From contig NZ_CP126980.1 in assembly GCF_030252345.1 (NCBI RefSeq), positions 2,681,501 through 2,745,500 of the forward strand: a stretch of 64,000 nucleotides of DNA, given 5' to 3'. Shown in pieces: positions 33,454-43,427 of this stretch. Under the pieces are notes generated by a model. The model had not been told where the DNA came from. It worked only from the letters and a program-made list of their open reading frames with translations, and searched no databases. The stretch comes from Actinoplanes oblitus. GTDB lineage: Bacteria; Actinomycetota; Actinomycetes; Mycobacteriales; Micromonosporaceae. Each line of letters opens with the position of its first letter. Within the stretch, counting starts at the first letter, position 1. The position numbers were made by a program, and so were the translations under genes.

Positions 33454-33801
33454 TCAGGCCGCCTTCCGCTCGCGGCGGCGGGCCAGCCAGAACCCGCCCG
33501 CGCCGATGCCGAAGGTGAGCAGCACGCCGGCCACCCCGGCCAGGCCGGTGGAGAGATACGGGTTGTCGACGCCCCTGATGCCGTAGCCGGCGAGCGGGCT
33601 GTCCTTCATCTGATGGCCCTGCTCCCGCTGCGCCATGCAGGTGCCGCCGGTGATCCGGCCGTCGGCGTCGAAGGTGCAGCCCTTCCGGGCTGTCGCGTCC
33701 AGGCCGTCCGGGCTGCCGGAGGCGAAGTTGCTCACCACTCCGGCCAGGAGCAGGGCGACCAGCAGGCCGCCGGCGACGAACCAGCCGAGCTTGCGGCTCA
33801 T
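33454..33801 (-). CDS. cbiN: PDGLE-domain protein, CbiN-type component
   Basis: A 115-residue protein with an N-terminal membrane span (about residues 7-26), the motif SPDGLDATA (the PDGLE signature, here PDGLD), a periplasmic loop with two Cys, and a C-terminal span (about 84-107). It corresponds to the NikN/CbiN stabilising subunit of group I ECF metal transporters, needed for metal loading into CbiM. The PDGLE match makes the NikN form equally likely, so the metal (Co or Ni) is open. Its ATG overlaps the stop of a 16-codon mini reading frame made by a local duplication of the cbiM 3' end. Confidence 0.88.
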   Translation of the reverse strand: MSRKLGWFVAGGLLVALLLAGVVSNFASGSPDGLDATARKGCTFDADGRITGGTCMAQREQGHQMKDSPLAGYGIRGVDNPYLSTGLAGVAGVLLTFGIGAGGFWLARRRERKAA

Positions 33802-33891
33802 GCGGCGGCCTCCGTCTCGGGCGCGGGGGTGACCGGCGTGCGGCTCATGCGGCGGCCTCCATCTCGGGCGCCGGGGTGACCGGCTTGCGGA
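33798..33891 (-). repeat. 47-bp tandem duplication at the cbiM 3' end, with mini-ORF
   Basis: Bases 33798-33844 and 33845-33891 are near-identical 47-bp copies (about four differences). The second copy is the true 3' end of cbiM. The first encodes a 16-residue mini reading frame (33848 down to 33798, MSRTPVTPAPETEAAA) whose ATG overlaps the cbiM stop as ATGA and whose stop overlaps the cbiN start as ATGA. Ribosome coupling is thus kept through the duplication although 47 is not a multiple of three. Confidence 0.75.
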
Positions 33892-34549
33892 ACTTGCGGA
33901 GCGCGTAGACCAGGTCGGGCCGGACCCGGGCCACGGTCGTCACGGTGGTGGCGGCGATGACGCCCTCGCCGATGCCGATCAGCACGTGCACCCCGGCCAT
34001 GGTCAGCGAGATCCCGACCAGCGACAGCTCGGTGGTGCCGCCCAGCGCGTACTCCAGGACGAAACCCTGCGAGGCGACGGTGACCGAGACGATCGAGGCG
34101 ATCAGCGCCGTCGTGCCGAGCCCGCCAGGCGTTTTCGGCAGGACCTTCACAAGCGCCACCACCAGCAGGTATCCGGCGGCGGTGCCGAGGATCGCCATGT
34201 TGGTGATGTTCAGCCCGATGGCGGTCAGGCCGCCGTCCGCGAACAGCAGGCACTGCACCATCAGCACGGTGGCGATGCAGAGCGCGCCCACCCACGGCCC
34301 GACCAGGATCACCGCGAGGGTGCCGCCGAGCAGGTGCCCCGAGACGCCCGGCAGCACCTGGAAGTTCAGCATCTGCACGGCGAAGATGAACGCCGCGACC
34401 AGCCCGGCCATCGGCGCGAGCCGGTCGTCCAGGTCGGCACGCGCCTTCACCACGCAGACCGCCAGCGCGGCGACCGCGAAGACCACGAACAGCGCGGACA
34501 CCGGACCGTTGACGATCCCGTTCGCGATGTGCATCGCTTGCGGATCCAT
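33845..34549 (-). CDS. cbiM: Cobalt/nickel ECF transporter S component CbiM
   Basis: A 234-residue membrane protein. The N-terminal MHIANGIVNG (residues 6-15 from this start), HLLGGTLAVILVGPW and VQCLLFADGGLTAIGLNITN are hallmarks of CbiM/NikM, which binds Co(II) or Ni(II) through a free N-terminal Met-His and further His residues. From the ATG at 34549, which has a good GGGAGG site, five residues (MDPQA) precede the Met-His. Initiation at 34534 would put Met-His at the terminus as in characterised members. There is no urease, hydrogenase or cobalamin gene adjacent to decide the metal, and no cobalamin riboswitch upstream. First gene of cbiMNQO. Confidence 0.92.
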   Translation of the reverse strand: MDPQAMHIANGIVNGPVSALFVVFAVAALAVCVVKARADLDDRLAPMAGLVAAFIFAVQMLNFQVLPGVSGHLLGGTLAVILVGPWVGALCIATVLMVQCLLFADGGLTAIGLNITNMAILGTAAGYLLVVALVKVLPKTPGGLGTTALIASIVSVTVASQGFVLEYALGGTTELSLVGISLTMAGVHVLIGIGEGVIAATTVTTVARVRPDLVYALRKFRKPVTPAPEMEAAA

Positions 34550-34561
34550 GGTGCCTCCCTC

Positions 34562-34582
34562 GCGGGGCCCGGAAGTCCCCGC
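34562..34582 (-). other. Leader hairpin just before cbiM
   Basis: GCGGGG (34562-34567) and CCCCGC (34577-34582) form a 6-bp stem with a 9-base loop, 13 bases or so before the cbiM ATG and next to its GGGAGG site. It could modulate translation initiation; no family match. Confidence 0.4.
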
Positions 34583-34612
34583 CAGGCGTCAGCATATTAG
34601 GCAGGTGTGGTT

Positions 34613-34631
34613 GTTGCACATCCTTGGCAAC
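34613..34631. promoter_or_regulatory. Dyad in the cbiM upstream region
   Basis: GTTGC-N9-GCAAC spans 34613-34631, about 65 bp before cbiM. On the minus strand it precedes TAATAT (34594-34599), a possible -10 element. This is a candidate site for a metal-responsive repressor (Fur/Nur- or NikR-like), but no named consensus is matched closely and no regulator gene is nearby. Confidence 0.4.
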
Positions 34632-34799
34632 TAGGGAGTGCGTGATCGTTTTCACCAAGATCAAATTCAGGGTCAGGAGATCGATGACTCGGATCCGCGC
34701 TGATCACTGATCGTCGCTCCCGCCAGGGACCCTTCCGGGCCGGGCAGGACGCTGGCGCGTCCAGAACGCCCACCCCTCCAGGGCGACGTCCGCGGGTGG

Positions 34800-34841
34800 C
34801 CCCGACCCCCCAACCCCACCCCAAGGTCCCCCCCCACCCCC
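34800..34841 (-). other. Potential G-quadruplex tract (G-runs on minus strand)
   Basis: Six C-runs of 4-8 bases within 42 bp (34800-34803, 34806-34811, 34814-34817, 34819-34822, 34828-34835, 34837-34841) make six G-runs on the minus strand, with loops of 1-5 bases. It borders the repeat array and lies about 250 bp before cbiM. The rest of 34640-34799 shows nothing definite beyond a small hairpin, GGACGC-TGGC-GCGTCC, at 34747-34762. Confidence 0.6.
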
Positions 34842-34856
34842 AGCCGCCGTGCCTAG

Positions 34857-35639
34857 TCGTGGCGGTGGTGTCCGGTCACGCGACACCACCGTGAGCGCCA
34901 GCCGCAGCCGTCGTGGCTGGTCGTGGTGGTGGTGTCCGGTCGTGGGATGCCACCGTGGCTGCCAGCCGCAGCGGGCGTGGCTGGTCGTGGTGGTGGTGTC
35001 CGGTTGCGGGATACCACCCTGAGTGCCAGCCCCAGCCAGCGTGGCTGGTCGTGGCTGTGGTGTCGGGAAGCGGGATACCACCGTGAGCGCCAGCTCCAGC
35101 CGTCGTGGCTGGTTGTCACGGTGGTGTCCGGTCACGGGATGCCACCGTGGCTGCCAGCCCCAGCCCCAGCCGCAGCGGGCGTGGCTGGTCGTGGTGGTGG
35201 TGTCCGGTCGCGGGATGCCACCGTGGCTGCCAGCCGCAGCCGCAGCCGCAGCGGGCGTGGCTGGTCGTGGTGGTGGTGTCCGGTCGTGGGATGCCACCGT
35301 GAGTGCCAGCCGCAGCCGTCGTGGCTGGTTGTCACGGTGGTGTCCGGTCACGGCATGCCACCGTGAGCGCCAGCCGCAGCCGCAGCGGGCGTGGCTGGTC
35401 GTGGCGGTGGTGCCCGGTCGTGGGATGCCGCCGTGGGTGCCAGCCGCAGCGGCCGTGGCTGGTCGTGGTGGTGGTGTCGGGAAGCGGGATGCCACCGTGG
35501 GTGCCAGCCGCAGCCACCGTGGCTGGTTGTCACGGTGGTGTCCGGTCGTGGGATACCACCGTGAGCGCCAGCTGCAGGTGCCGTGGCTGGTTATCACGGT
35601 GGTGTCCCGGGGGTGGGATACCACCGTGAGGACCAGCTG
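34857..35639 (+). repeat. Tandem array of twelve ~55-76-bp hairpin units
   Basis: Twelve contiguous units, each with the order TGGCTGGTYGT, GGTGGTGTC (or a close variant), loop, GATRCCACC, then GCCAGCC followed by one to three CAGCCG-type hexamers that account for length differences. The GGTGGTGTC/GATRCCACC stem has 9-10 pairs and CCAGC...GCTGG between units makes a second stem. Most substitutions keep pairing through G-U on this strand; the first unit (GGTGGTGTC with GACACCACC) pairs perfectly. It occupies almost the whole space between the nitroreductase gene and cbiM. No gene is present here; long open frames are translated repeats. It is related in design to the array at 4102-4474. Confidence 0.9.
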
Positions 35640-35707
35640 ACGGGGTGTGCGTTGGGTGGTTGGTGGAGTGCCGCGATGGGGGAGGGGCGGTGGCTGGGCG
35701 GGGTGGG

Positions 35708-36664
35708 TCAGGGGTTGAGGACGTCGGTGATGGGGCGGCGGGGGGACTGGCGGCCCGGGCGGCCGTAGCCGACGCGCAGGGCTATCTGGGGGAAGCCGGT
35801 GCGGCCCAGGGAACGGCGGAGCTGGTCGCGGGCGGCCGGCACCTCGATCGGCTGGGAGATCATCGAGCTGGCCAGGCCGGCGTCGGTGACGGTGAGCAGG
35901 ACGCGTTGCAGGGCCTGGCCGGCCTGGATCTGGTCGAGCCGGGTGTCGCCGGCCGTGCCCAGGATGGCGACCAGCGGCTCCGGCTCGTAGTCCCGGCCCG
36001 GCGCGCGCCGCCGATCGGTGAACGCGCGCTGCGGGATCAGGTCCTGGTGCTCGCCGATCACCGCGCCCGCGTAGGCCGGCATGCCGTCCGTCGCGCTCGC
36101 GGTGTCGGTCCAGGTGATCAGCTCGGCCTGGTATCGCTGGTCGCGGCGCAGCACCCGGTCGGCGCTGTGCGCGATCTCCGAGAACCCGGTCAGCGCGGTC
36201 ATCCCGACGAGCAGGTCCAGCCAGGCGTTCTCGGCGCGAGCCGCCTCGATCAGCCGGATCCGGGCGTCCGGCGGCACCGGGTCGGGCCAGAACGGCTCCC
36301 GGTTGCTGTGCCGGCGTTCGATAGCGGCGTGCAGGTCACGTTCGAGATAGGTGGGTGGGCGGTGCCGGCCCGGGGCGAGCCGGGCGATCAGGTCGGGCTG
36401 CCCGGTGTCGGGCAGCAGGGTGACCTCGGCCGGGGTCCCGGCCCAGGCCAGCGCCAGCCGGGCGTTCATGGTGGCGGCGCCACAGGCCAGGCGCAGGGCC
36501 CAGCCGCTCTGGTCGGCGACGCTGAGCTGGCGGGCCGGGTCGGCCATCACCTCGATGACACCGTCGCGGAGCCGGAAGGTCCACGGCTGGGTGTTGTGCA
36601 TCGAGGGCGCCTGGATCCCGGCCGCTGCCGCGCGCCGCAGGTCTGACTCGTCGTAGCCGTTCAC
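35708..36664 (-). CDS. acg: Acg-family FMN-binding nitroreductase-like protein
   Basis: A 318-residue protein from the GTG at 36664, preceded by GGAGGAT. It begins [29 protein letters not shown] (split here only for reading), and the SxHNTQPW motif is the FMN-binding start of Acg proteins (Rv2032-like, DosR regulon of M. tuberculosis). Further family marks are RHSNREPF and a C-terminal [12 protein letters not shown]. Acg proteins are FMN-binding relatives of nitroreductases whose dimer interface covers the flavin, so they may store FMN rather than act as reductases. Four DevR-type boxes lie upstream and DevS/DevR are the next genes, a strong regulatory context. A G-C rich stretch follows downstream. 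Confidence 0.9.
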   Translation of the reverse strand: MNGYDESDLRRAAAAGIQAPSMHNTQPWTFRLRDGVIEVMADPARQLSVADQSGWALRLACGAATMNARLALAWAGTPAEVTLLPDTGQPDLIARLAPGRHRPPTYLERDLHAAIERRHSNREPFWPDPVPPDARIRLIEAARAENAWLDLLVGMTALTGFSEIAHSADRVLRRDQRYQAELITWTDTASATDGMPAYAGAVIGEHQDLIPQRAFTDRRRAPGRDYEPEPLVAILGTAGDTRLDQIQAGQALQRVLLTVTDAGLASSMISQPIEVPAARDQLRRSLGRTGFPQIALRVGYGRPGRQSPRRPITDVLNP

Positions 36665-36699
36665 ATCCTCCAAGGTGCCCCGCGTCCGGAGCCGCGGGC

Positions 36700-36714
36700 A
36701 GGGCCAAAAGTCCC
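36700..36714 (-). promoter_or_regulatory. DevR/DosR box 1 (proximal) of acg
   Basis: On the minus strand GGGACTTTTGGCCCT, an almost exact match to the mycobacterial DosR consensus GGGACTTTNGNCCCT. It lies 36 bp upstream of the acg GTG at 36664, where it would contact polymerase at or near the -35 region. Confidence 0.88.
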
Positions 36715-36759
36715 GGCTCGCCGGAACGACAGGCGGTCCGGACGCGCAAGGGCGGCGGC

Positions 36760-36774
36760 CGGGCCAACGATCCC
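36760..36774 (-). promoter_or_regulatory. DevR/DosR-like box 2 of acg
   Basis: On the minus strand GGGATCGTTGGCCCG; both the GGGA and the TTGGCCC halves agree with the consensus. It is 60 bp upstream of box 1. Confidence 0.65.
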
Positions 36775-36794
36775 GGCGGTCCCGGACCGTCGGC

Positions 36795-36844
36795 AGGGCG
36801 GGCAGTCCCGGCGGGCCCGGGACCGCGGCAGGGCGGGCAGTCCC
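36795..36844 (-). promoter_or_regulatory. DevR/DosR-like boxes 3 and 4 of acg, in a direct repeat
   Basis: Two identical minus-strand copies of GGGACTGCCCGCCCT at 36795-36809 and 36830-36844, each part of a 30-bp direct repeat (36792-36821 and 36827-36856). The 35-bp period matches the distance from box 2 to box 3, so boxes 2, 3 and 4 fall on nearly the same helical face. The centre of each box departs from the consensus, so affinity may be lower than for box 1. Confidence 0.55.
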
Positions 36845-36870
36845 GGCGGGCCCGGGCGCCGAGTGCCCGG

Positions 36871-39324
<2,454 letters not shown>

Positions 39325-41289
39325 TTAGGACTCGGCGGCGCGCGGCAGGCGGACGGTGGCGACGGTGCCGCCCGCCTCGCCGGCGGTCAGGGTGATCGTG
39401 CCGCGGTGCAGCTCGACGATGGCGCGGCTCAGGGCCAGGCCGAGGCCGGCTCCCGGGATGCCGCTGTGCCGGGCGTTGGTGGCGCGGTAGAGGCGGGCGA
39501 AGAGCCGGTTGCGTTCGTCGTCCGGGATGCCCATGCCGGTGTCGGTGACGGTGAGCACGGCGGTGTCGTCGTCAGCGGTGAGGGTGACGGTGACGGTGCC
39601 GTCGGGTGGGCTGTACTTCACCGCGTTGCCGATCAGATTCTCCGCCACCTGCCGCAGCCGGGCCCGGTCGCCGGGGATCGCCAGGCGGTCCGGCAGCTCG
39701 GCGGCCACCCGCGGATGCGGTTCGCCGGCCTCGGCGAGGACCGTGGCGACCGCCGAGCGCAGCAGCTCGGACAGGTCGACGGTGCCGATGGTCAGGCCGG
39801 CGTGCCCGGACTCCAGCGCGGACAGGTCGAGCAGCCGTTCGACCAGCGAGCGCAACCGGGCGTTGTTCCGCTCGATCACCGCGAGCAGGTCCCGGACCTC
39901 GCCGATGGTGGTGTCGTCGCCGGACTCGGCGATCAGGTCGGTGTAGGTGGCGATCGAGGTGAGCGGGGTCCGCAGCTCGTGGCCGACCAGCGCGATGTAC
40001 TCGCCGATGCTGGCCGCCAGCTGATGGGCCAGCTCGTCCGAGCGGCGCCGCTCCAGATAGGCGCCGAGCAGCCCGGCGATGCCGGTGAGCAGCACCGCGA
40101 GGGCCGGTTCCGGGTCCTGCCGCTCCGGGGTGAAGAAGGTGACCACCCCGACCACCTGCTCCGCGCTGAGCACCGGCACCGCGCCGGCCGCCCGGTAGCC
40201 GGTCCCGGCCGCCACCTTGGGCAGCACCGGCGAGTCGGCGGCGTGGATGTCCGGCACCCAGATCAGCTCGCCGCGTTCCCAGCAGAGCCCGGCCAGTCCC
40301 TGGCCGCGTTCGATGGCGGACGGCAGCGGGGCACCACCGGCGCCCGGCACGGCGTGCGTGACGATCGGCCGCAGCCGCCCGGAGACCTCGTCGATCAGCC
40401 ACAACCGCAGGTACGGCCAGTCCAGGCAGTCGGAGACGCTGCGGAGTACGGCCGCCCCGGCGTGCTTGACGTCGGGCGCGTGCACCAGCGCCTGCAGCAC
40501 CTCGGCCTTGCACTTCTCGTACTGGATCTGGTGGTGGCCGGCGGTCACGTCGTGCACCGCGGCGACCGCGCCGAGCACCGCCCCGTCCGCGTCCCGGACC
40601 GGCCGGGCGTTGATCGAGAACCAGCGCAGCCGGTGCTGCCGGTCGCAGGCGCGCAGGTCGGCGTGGTGCACCACGTCACCGCGCAGTGCCCGGTCGAGGG
40701 CCAGTTCGCCGGGACGCAGCGGGGTGCCGTCGTGGTGGCGCAGCTGGAACCGGTGCGGCCAGTCCCGGAGCGGCACGGTGGCGCAGTCGTCGCCGAAGAA
40801 CTCGCGGACCGCCCGGTTCGCGAAGACCATGCGGCCCTGCCGGTCGCAGGCCACCGCCCCGGTGTCCAGGCTGTGCATCAGCTCGGTCAGGAACGGCGCC
40901 TCCGGCGGTGCCGGCAGACACCGGCGCAGCGTCTCGTTCAGGCCATGGACGCTGAACGGCTTGGACACCACGGCGGCCGCGCCGGCGTCGGCGAGCAGGT
41001 CGTCGCCGGGCGGCAGGTAGCCGGTGATCAGCACGACCGGCACGTCCGTGGTGCGGGGGTCGGCGCGCAGCGCCCGACACATCCGGACCCCGTCCAGGTG
41101 CGGCATGTCGACGTCGGCGACGATCAGGTCGAACCGGCCGGCCAGCGCGGTGGCCAGTCCGTCGCGGCCGTCGTCGGCGACGGTGACCCGGTGGCCGAGC
41201 CGCCGGACGATCTCGGCGAGCACCGCCTGATGTTCCGGGTTGTCCTCGACGACCAGCACCGCTGCCACCACCGTACTGTAGAGCGACAT
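39325..41289 (-). CDS. Receiver-PAS-GAF histidine kinase
   Basis: A 654-residue cytoplasmic hybrid kinase with the receiver at the N-terminus: acidic pair Glu15/Asp16, phosphoacceptor Asp59 in IVADVDMPHLDG. A PAS domain follows (about 130-250), then a GAF domain (about 270-410), HisKA with ALVGHELRTPLTS (His near 432) and HATPase_c (NAVKYS, DTGMGIPDDER, GAGLGLALSRAIVELH). No membrane span is seen. Receiver-first hybrids usually accept a signal from another kinase and pass it on. The ATG at 41289 lacks a good ribosome site and is preceded by the palindrome TAAACGTTTA (41298-41307) in an AT-rich patch. Its partner is unknown; an Hpt protein is encoded at 45976. Confidence 0.88.
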   Translation of the reverse strand: MSLYSTVVAAVLVVEDNPEHQAVLAEIVRRLGHRVTVADDGRDGLATALAGRFDLIVADVDMPHLDGVRMCRALRADPRTTDVPVVLITGYLPPGDDLLADAGAAAVVSKPFSVHGLNETLRRCLPAPPEAPFLTELMHSLDTGAVACDRQGRMVFANRAVREFFGDDCATVPLRDWPHRFQLRHHDGTPLRPGELALDRALRGDVVHHADLRACDRQHRLRWFSINARPVRDADGAVLGAVAAVHDVTAGHHQIQYEKCKAEVLQALVHAPDVKHAGAAVLRSVSDCLDWPYLRLWLIDEVSGRLRPIVTHAVPGAGGAPLPSAIERGQGLAGLCWERGELIWVPDIHAADSPVLPKVAAGTGYRAAGAVPVLSAEQVVGVVTFFTPERQDPEPALAVLLTGIAGLLGAYLERRRSDELAHQLAASIGEYIALVGHELRTPLTSIATYTDLIAESGDDTTIGEVRDLLAVIERNNARLRSLVERLLDLSALESGHAGLTIGTVDLSELLRSAVATVLAEAGEPHPRVAAELPDRLAIPGDRARLRQVAENLIGNAVKYSPPDGTVTVTLTADDDTAVLTVTDTGMGIPDDERNRLFARLYRATNARHSGIPGAGLGLALSRAIVELHRGTITLTAGEAGGTVATVRLPRAAES

Positions 41290-41297
41290 AAAGCCTG

Positions 41298-41307
41298 TAA
41301 ACGTTTA
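41298..41307. promoter_or_regulatory. AT-rich palindrome before the hybrid kinase
   Basis: TAAACGTTTA, a perfect 10-bp palindrome nine bases before the kinase ATG, within a patch (41280-41320) much richer in A and T than its surroundings. It may be part of the promoter or an operator. The remaining bases to the divergent gene at 41419 show no clear element. Confidence 0.4.
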
Positions 41308-41418
41308 TAAGAGGCAATTGGCGCGCGCAGGTTTCGCGAACCGCTCGGCGCGGGTACTCTGCGCCCGCATACCGGCGACTCGGAAAGTCCGGCGGCTCGC
41401 CGTCGGGGGAAGCACTGC

Positions 41419-41811
41419 ATGAGCGCGTTGACCGCCTACCTGGACGTTCCACTGCACCACGGCGCTCCCGGCGCGGCCCGCCGGGCGGTGGTCGCCGTCC
41501 TAGCGGGGTGGGGATTCGCCGATCAGGACTGGCTCGACGGGGCCGCCGTGGTGGTCAGCGAGCTGGTCACCAACGCGGTCCGGCACGGTGGCGGCTGCCT
41601 CGCGCTGCAGGTCGAGGCGCACGACGGTCAGGTGATGATCTCGGTCGCCGACGGTTCCTCGGTGGTGCCCCGGCGCCGCGACCCGGACGACGAGGGCGGC
41701 CGGGGACTCGCGCTGATCGAGGCGCTCGCCGCGGCCTGGTCGGTGCACAACCACGAGGGCGGCAAGCAGGTGCGGGTGACGTTGTTGCCCAGCCCGCCGC
41801 CCGTACCGTGA
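41419..41811 (+). CDS. Anti-sigma-type HATPase (RsbW/SpoIIAB-like) protein
   Basis: A 130-residue stand-alone GHKL ATPase domain. The N-box is SELVTNAVRHGGG (about 47-59), the G1 box VADGSSVVP and the G2-like segment GGRGLALIEALAAAWSV. Such proteins act as Ser kinases for anti-anti-sigma factors or hold sigma factors, and many copies occur in actinomycetes. No sigma or STAS-domain partner is adjacent. The ATG at 41419 is preceded by GGGGAAG. It is divergent from the receiver-PAS-GAF kinase and converges with the MCP gene with a 7-bp gap. It is shorter than typical RsbW only at the termini. Confidence 0.85.
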   Translation: MSALTAYLDVPLHHGAPGAARRAVVAVLAGWGFADQDWLDGAAVVVSELVTNAVRHGGGCLALQVEAHDGQVMISVADGSSVVPRRRDPDDEGGRGLALIEALAAAWSVHNHEGGKQVRVTLLPSPPPVP

Positions 41812-41818
41812 AGCGGTC

Positions 41819-43423
41819 TCAGATCTGGAACCGCTGGACGGCGGACCGCAACTGCTCGGCGAGCGTCTCCACGTCCTGCGCGGTGCGGGCCGCCTGGCTC
41901 ACCGCGGCTCGGCTGGCCGCCGTGCTGTGCGCGACGCTGGCGATGTTGCCGGCGATGTCGGTGGCGCCGGCCGCCGCCTCGCTGACCCCGCGGTTCATCT
42001 CGGCGGTGGTGGCGCTCTGCTGCTCGACCGCCGAGGCGATGGTGGTCTGGTAGTCGCTGATCTGCTCGATGATCCGGCTGATCTCGTCGATGGCGGTCAC
42101 CGCCTGGCCGGTGTCGTTCTGGATCGCGGCGATCTGCTGGGAGATCTGCTCGGTGGCCCGGGCGGTCTCCTGGGCCAGGTCCTTCACCTCGCTGGCGACC
42201 ACGGCGAAGCCCTTGCCCGACTCACCGGCCCGGGCCGCCTCGATCGTGGCGTTCAGGGCGAGCAGGTTGGTCTGCGCGGCGATCGTGGTGATTACGTTGA
42301 TCACGTCACCGATCTGGGCGGACGAGTCACCGAGCCGGTTGATGGTGGCGCTGGTGGCGCGGGCCGCGGCGACCGCGTCCGAGGCGACCTGCGCGGCGTC
42401 GCCGGCGTTGCGGGAGATCTCGCTGATCGCCGAGCCCATCTCGTCGGTGCCGGCGGCGACGGTGTGCACGTTGCCGGAGACCCCGGAGGCGCTCGCGGCG
42501 GCCAGCCCGGCCTGCTGATCGGCTTCGGCCACGGCACTGTCGATCTCGGCGCTGACCCGGCGCATCGTCTCGGAGGCGTCCCGCAGCCTGGAGCCGTTCT
42601 CGGCGATCTCCGCCACGGTGCCGCGGATCCCGGCGACCGCCTCGTCGACGGCCCGGCCCATCACCGCGATCTCGTCCTGGCCGGCGGTGTCCGCGCGGAC
42701 CGTGAGATCGCCGCGGGCCATCGCCTGCAGCGCCTGCACCAGCCGGCCGATCGGCCGGGTCATGCTGCGGGTGACCAGCACGGTGAGCAGCACCGCCGCC
42801 GCGACGGAGAGCAGGAAGACCACGATCATCGTGTTCCGCGCGGTGGCCGCCTGCCGGCGGGCCGTGGTGGTGGCCTCGGCGGCCCGCTCGGTGACCGAGG
42901 CGACCAGTTTGTCGGTGCCCTCCACGATCACGAAGTACAGCTCGTAGCCGGGGCCCAGGATGACCTTGTCGCCGCCCTTGAGGTCGCCCTTGGCGTAGAG
43001 CGCGGCCGCCTGCAGGTCGGCCTGGAAGTACTTGTCCCAGTTGCTCGACAGGTCGGCGAACATCTTCCGCTCGTCGGCCGACATGGCCCCGGTGTCGGTG
43101 GACTTGAGCAGTTCGACCAGCTTCTGCTGGTCGGCCAGGAAACCGGCCCGGTTATCGCTCGCCGGATCGACCGCCTGCGGGCCGCCGAGCCGGTAGGCGT
43201 CCCAGACGTAGGCCACCTGCCACCCGGAGATGTCCGCGTCGTAGTACTTCTGCTCGTCCACCTGGTGCAGCAGCCGCTGCAGGGACTGCACCTTCGCGGC
43301 GGTGTCGGACTGCCGGTTCAGGCCGACCGCGCCGACCGCGACCGCGACACCGAGCAGGACCAGGACGATCGCGAAGGCCACCGCGAGTCGGCCGGCCAGA
43401 CGCAGACGACGCAACAATGCCAT
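41819..43423 (-). CDS. Methyl-accepting chemotaxis protein
   Basis: A 534-residue transducer. The first membrane span is at about residues 13-33, followed by a four-helix-bundle ligand domain of some 165 residues, a second span (about 203-222, [17 protein letters not shown]), HAMP (about 223-275), and the MCP signalling domain with the tip [20 protein letters not shown]. Long Ala/Gln/Glu-rich coiled coils flank the tip. It would signal to CheA/CheW, none of which are in the window; Actinoplanes-type bacteria have motile spores, so a distant che cluster is likely. It starts four bases after the stop of an upstream kinase gene, so the two are an operon. Confidence 0.93.
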   Translation of the reverse strand: MALLRRLRLAGRLAVAFAIVLVLLGVAVAVGAVGLNRQSDTAAKVQSLQRLLHQVDEQKYYDADISGWQVAYVWDAYRLGGPQAVDPASDNRAGFLADQQKLVELLKSTDTGAMSADERKMFADLSSNWDKYFQADLQAAALYAKGDLKGGDKVILGPGYELYFVIVEGTDKLVASVTERAAEATTTARRQAATARNTMIVVFLLSVAAAVLLTVLVTRSMTRPIGRLVQALQAMARGDLTVRADTAGQDEIAVMGRAVDEAVAGIRGTVAEIAENGSRLRDASETMRRVSAEIDSAVAEADQQAGLAAASASGVSGNVHTVAAGTDEMGSAISEISRNAGDAAQVASDAVAAARATSATINRLGDSSAQIGDVINVITTIAAQTNLLALNATIEAARAGESGKGFAVVASEVKDLAQETARATEQISQQIAAIQNDTGQAVTAIDEISRIIEQISDYQTTIASAVEQQSATTAEMNRGVSEAAAGATDIAGNIASVAHSTAASRAAVSQAARTAQDVETLAEQLRSAVQRFQI

Positions 43424-43427
43424 GCGA

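Noticed and set aside
34550..34800. Cobalamin riboswitch before cbiM
   Set aside because: No B12-box-like GCCACTG or GGAGACCTGCC element and no suitable fold could be found; only a short leader hairpin and a dyad are present.
34704..35639. Long open frames on both strands (for example a 306-residue one on the minus strand) in the repeat array
   Set aside because: Their products are the repeat unit translated, full of Trp/His/Arg/Gly, without ribosome sites or family matches, and several overlap each other in different frames.
4102..35639. CRISPR interpretation of the two repeat arrays
   Set aside because: Units are contiguous with no unique spacers, vary internally, and no cas genes are in the window.
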